The notes under the pieces are model-generated. The model did no database searches. It had not been told where the DNA came from and worked only from the letters and a program-made list of their open reading frames with translations. From the NCBI GenBank assembly GCA_030834835.1, contig JAUQXD010000011.1, forward strand, positions 1 through 5,452: a DNA stretch of 5,452 nucleotides, read 5' to 3'. This DNA is from Thermoflexales bacterium. GTDB lineage: Bacteria > Chloroflexota > Anaerolineae > Fen-1058. This document shows, piece by piece, positions 4,512 to 5,452 of the stretch. A program made the translations under genes and the position numbers. How positions within the stretch are numbered: position 1 is the first letter of the stretch; each line of letters begins with the position of its first letter.

Positions 4512-4877
4512 ATGCACCGCTTACTCGCCTCCTTCGGCTTCGCCCTCACCGGTCTGCGCTATGCGTTCCGCACGCAGGCCAATTTTCGCATTCATATCGC
4601 GATCTCGCTCGCCGTGATCGTGATCGGCCTGGGGGTGCAGTCGGGGCCGATCGAGTGGGCGGTGCTGATCGTGACGATGATGATCGTGCTGGCCGTGGAG
4701 TTGATCAATACCGCGCTCGAAGCCACGCTCGATCGAGTCAGCGTGGAACACCATCCCCTGGCGAAAGTCGCCAAAGACACGGCGGCGGGCGCGGTGCTCG
4801 TCAGCGCCATCGGAGCGGTACTGGTCGGGCTGCTCATCCTGGGGCCGCGCCTGTTGACGATCATCACCCGGCGCTGA
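4512..4877 (+). CDS. dgkA: Diacylglycerol kinase / undecaprenol kinase family membrane protein
   Basis: This 121-residue integral membrane protein of the prokaryotic DAGK family phosphorylates diacylglycerol or, in Gram-positive types, undecaprenol, feeding the carrier lipid for cell-wall synthesis. The N-terminal amphipathic part is followed by NFRIH (24-28), then three hydrophobic helices (~29-45, ~48-70, ~92-115). The family signature is complete: E63, N66, E70 and D74 in ELINTALEATLD, and K88-D89 in AKVAKDTAAGAVL. The Glu usually found before NFRIH (as in B. subtilis T-E-R-N-F) is Gln22 here, a point to note for Mg-ATP binding. Which lipid is used cannot be decided; the Gram-positive-like HHPLAK segment and the pgpH-ybeY context favour undecaprenol. 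ATG 4512 gives the normal N-terminus, but no Shine-Dalgarno sequence precedes it. The octamer array reaches the start codon itself. Confidence 0.92.
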   Translation: MHRLLASFGFALTGLRYAFRTQANFRIHIAISLAVIVIGLGVQSGPIEWAVLIVTMMIVLAVELINTALEATLDRVSVEHHPLAKVAKDTAAGAVLVSAIGAVLVGLLILGPRLLTIITRR

Positions 4878-4891
4878 AACCCGGGCAGACA

Positions 4892-4900
4892 TGATATACT
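4892..4900 (+). promoter_or_regulatory. Extended -10 promoter for greA
   Basis: TGATATACT contains TATACT (4895-4900) preceded by a TG (4892-4893) in the extended -10 position. No good -35 hexamer lies 16-18 bp upstream, which extended -10 promoters tolerate. The predicted start near 4907 leaves about 38 nt before the chosen greA ATG at 4945. It lies 15 bp after the dgkA stop, so greA may have its own promoter in addition to read-through. Confidence 0.5.
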
Positions 4901-4901
4901 A

Positions 4902-4914
4902 AGCCGTAGCGGCT
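4902..4914 (+). other. Short palindrome at the greA transcription start
   Basis: AGCCG-TAG-CGGCT is a perfect 5-bp inverted repeat with a 3-nt centre, placed over the predicted transcription start. It could be a protein-binding half-site pair or a 5' hairpin protecting the mRNA. It has no U-tract and is too short to be a convincing terminator. Confidence 0.35.
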
Positions 4915-4944
4915 ATGGCCGCAACTGAGAGGACAACGGTTACT

Positions 4945-5415
4945 ATGCTAGAACCTACCCCGACTTACTTAACGCCCGAGGGCAAACTCAAACTCGAGGC
5001 GGAACTTGAAGACCTCAAGACCAACAAACGCCGTGAGCTGGCTGAACGGCTGAACTTTGCCATTAAGCAGGGCGATCTGTCTGAAAACGCCGATTACAGC
5101 GCCGCCAAGGAAGATCAGGCGTTTCTGGAGGGCCGGATTCGCACCATCGAGGGCATGCTGCGCCACGTCGAAATCATCACCGAGCAGGTCGGCGGTGAAG
5201 TCCGCATTGGTTCGCGCATCACCGTGACGGAAGCGGGCTTCGACGATCGCGAATCATTCACGATCGTTGGCGCGGCGGAAGCCAGCCCCGTGGACGGCAA
5301 AATCAGCAACGAAAGCCCGCTGGGCAGCGCCTTGCTGGGCAAGCACATCGGCGACGAAGTTGAAATCGACGCCCCGGCGGGGCGCATCACGTTCCGGATC
5401 GTCAGCATTGAGTGA
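4945..5415 (+). CDS. greA: Transcription elongation factor GreA
   Basis: This 156-residue protein is close to E. coli GreA (158). GreA enters the RNA polymerase secondary channel and stimulates cleavage of backtracked RNA. Residues ~8-78 form the antiparallel coiled coil. Its tip carries GDLSENADY (43-51), with D44 and E47 matching the acidic pair (Asp41/Glu44 in E. coli) that holds the catalytic Mg. The C-terminal FKBP-like domain (~85-156) shows GSRITV and ISNESPLGSALLGKHIGDEVEI (from I120), the standard GreA/GreB signature. ATG 4945 is preferred to the in-frame ATG at 4915. AGAGGA (4928-4933) precedes 4945, the family normally begins shortly before YLTPEG, and the predicted transcription start near 4907 leaves almost no leader for 4915. 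If 4915 were used, ten extra residues would be added. Confidence 0.95.
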   Translation: MLEPTPTYLTPEGKLKLEAELEDLKTNKRRELAERLNFAIKQGDLSENADYSAAKEDQAFLEGRIRTIEGMLRHVEIITEQVGGEVRIGSRITVTEAGFDDRESFTIVGAAEASPVDGKISNESPLGSALLGKHIGDEVEIDAPAGRITFRIVSIE

Positions 5416-5421
5416 AGCGGT

Positions 5422-5452
5422 ATGGCCAGGGCTGAATTTCGCTGTCAACTCT
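5422..5452 (+). CDS. Possible start of a further gene, cut by the window edge
   Basis: An ATG six bases after the greA stop opens a frame that runs to the end of the window (MARAEFRCQL...). The preceding GTGAAGCGG is a weak ribosome-binding candidate. Ten codons are too few to identify a protein. Tight spacing after greA would suit an operon partner, but this could be a chance start. Confidence 0.2.
   Translation, partial: MARAEFRCQL

Noticed and set aside
4915..4944. GreA start at ATG 4915
   Set aside because: It has no Shine-Dalgarno sequence, lies about 8 nt from the predicted transcription start, and adds residues not usual for GreA. ATG 4945 has AGAGGA upstream.

Overview
The window looks like chromosome of a moderately GC-rich bacterium, with GC around 60% in the housekeeping genes. 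The gene order pgpH-ybeY-dgkA is the one known from Firmicutes and other Gram-positive-type bacteria. That order, the GC level and the style of the DgkA and GreA proteins suggest Chloroflexota (Anaerolineae-like). This is an inference from gene content only, and no rRNA or marker gene is present to settle it.

Left part (1-1703) is accessory in character. It starts with the 3' end of a beta-propeller (TolB/WD40-like) protein written in visibly lower-GC DNA. A gene-poor stretch follows, then a compact mazE-mazF type II toxin-antitoxin operon with a strong sigma70-type promoter, a palindrome over its start point, and a 7-nt overlap between antitoxin and toxin. The operon lies between two direct copies of a ~112-120 bp sequence (783-894 and 1568-1687). 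The second copy ends in an intact intrinsic terminator hairpin. In the first copy the left arm of that hairpin is missing.

Right part (1704-5452) is a co-directional housekeeping block. It holds a seven-transmembrane HD phosphodiesterase of the PgpH type (c-di-AMP degradation), the rRNA-maturation endonuclease YbeY overlapping it by 26 bp, a small membrane lipid kinase of the DgkA/UdpK family, and the transcription elongation factor GreA. The last 31 bases may begin a further gene.

The ybeY-dgkA gap is the most unusual sequence. It is filled from the ybeY stop codon to the dgkA start codon by two head-to-head arrays of an 8-bp unit (TARATTGG, then its reverse complement CYAATYTA). It is AT-rich, strongly self-complementary and in register with the dgkA start.

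No tRNA, rRNA, CRISPR array, insertion sequence or phage gene was seen. The best candidates for something undescribed are the repeat-flanked mazEF cassette, including the possible short transcript or leader and the minus-strand mini-ORF within the repeat, and the inverted octamer arrays.
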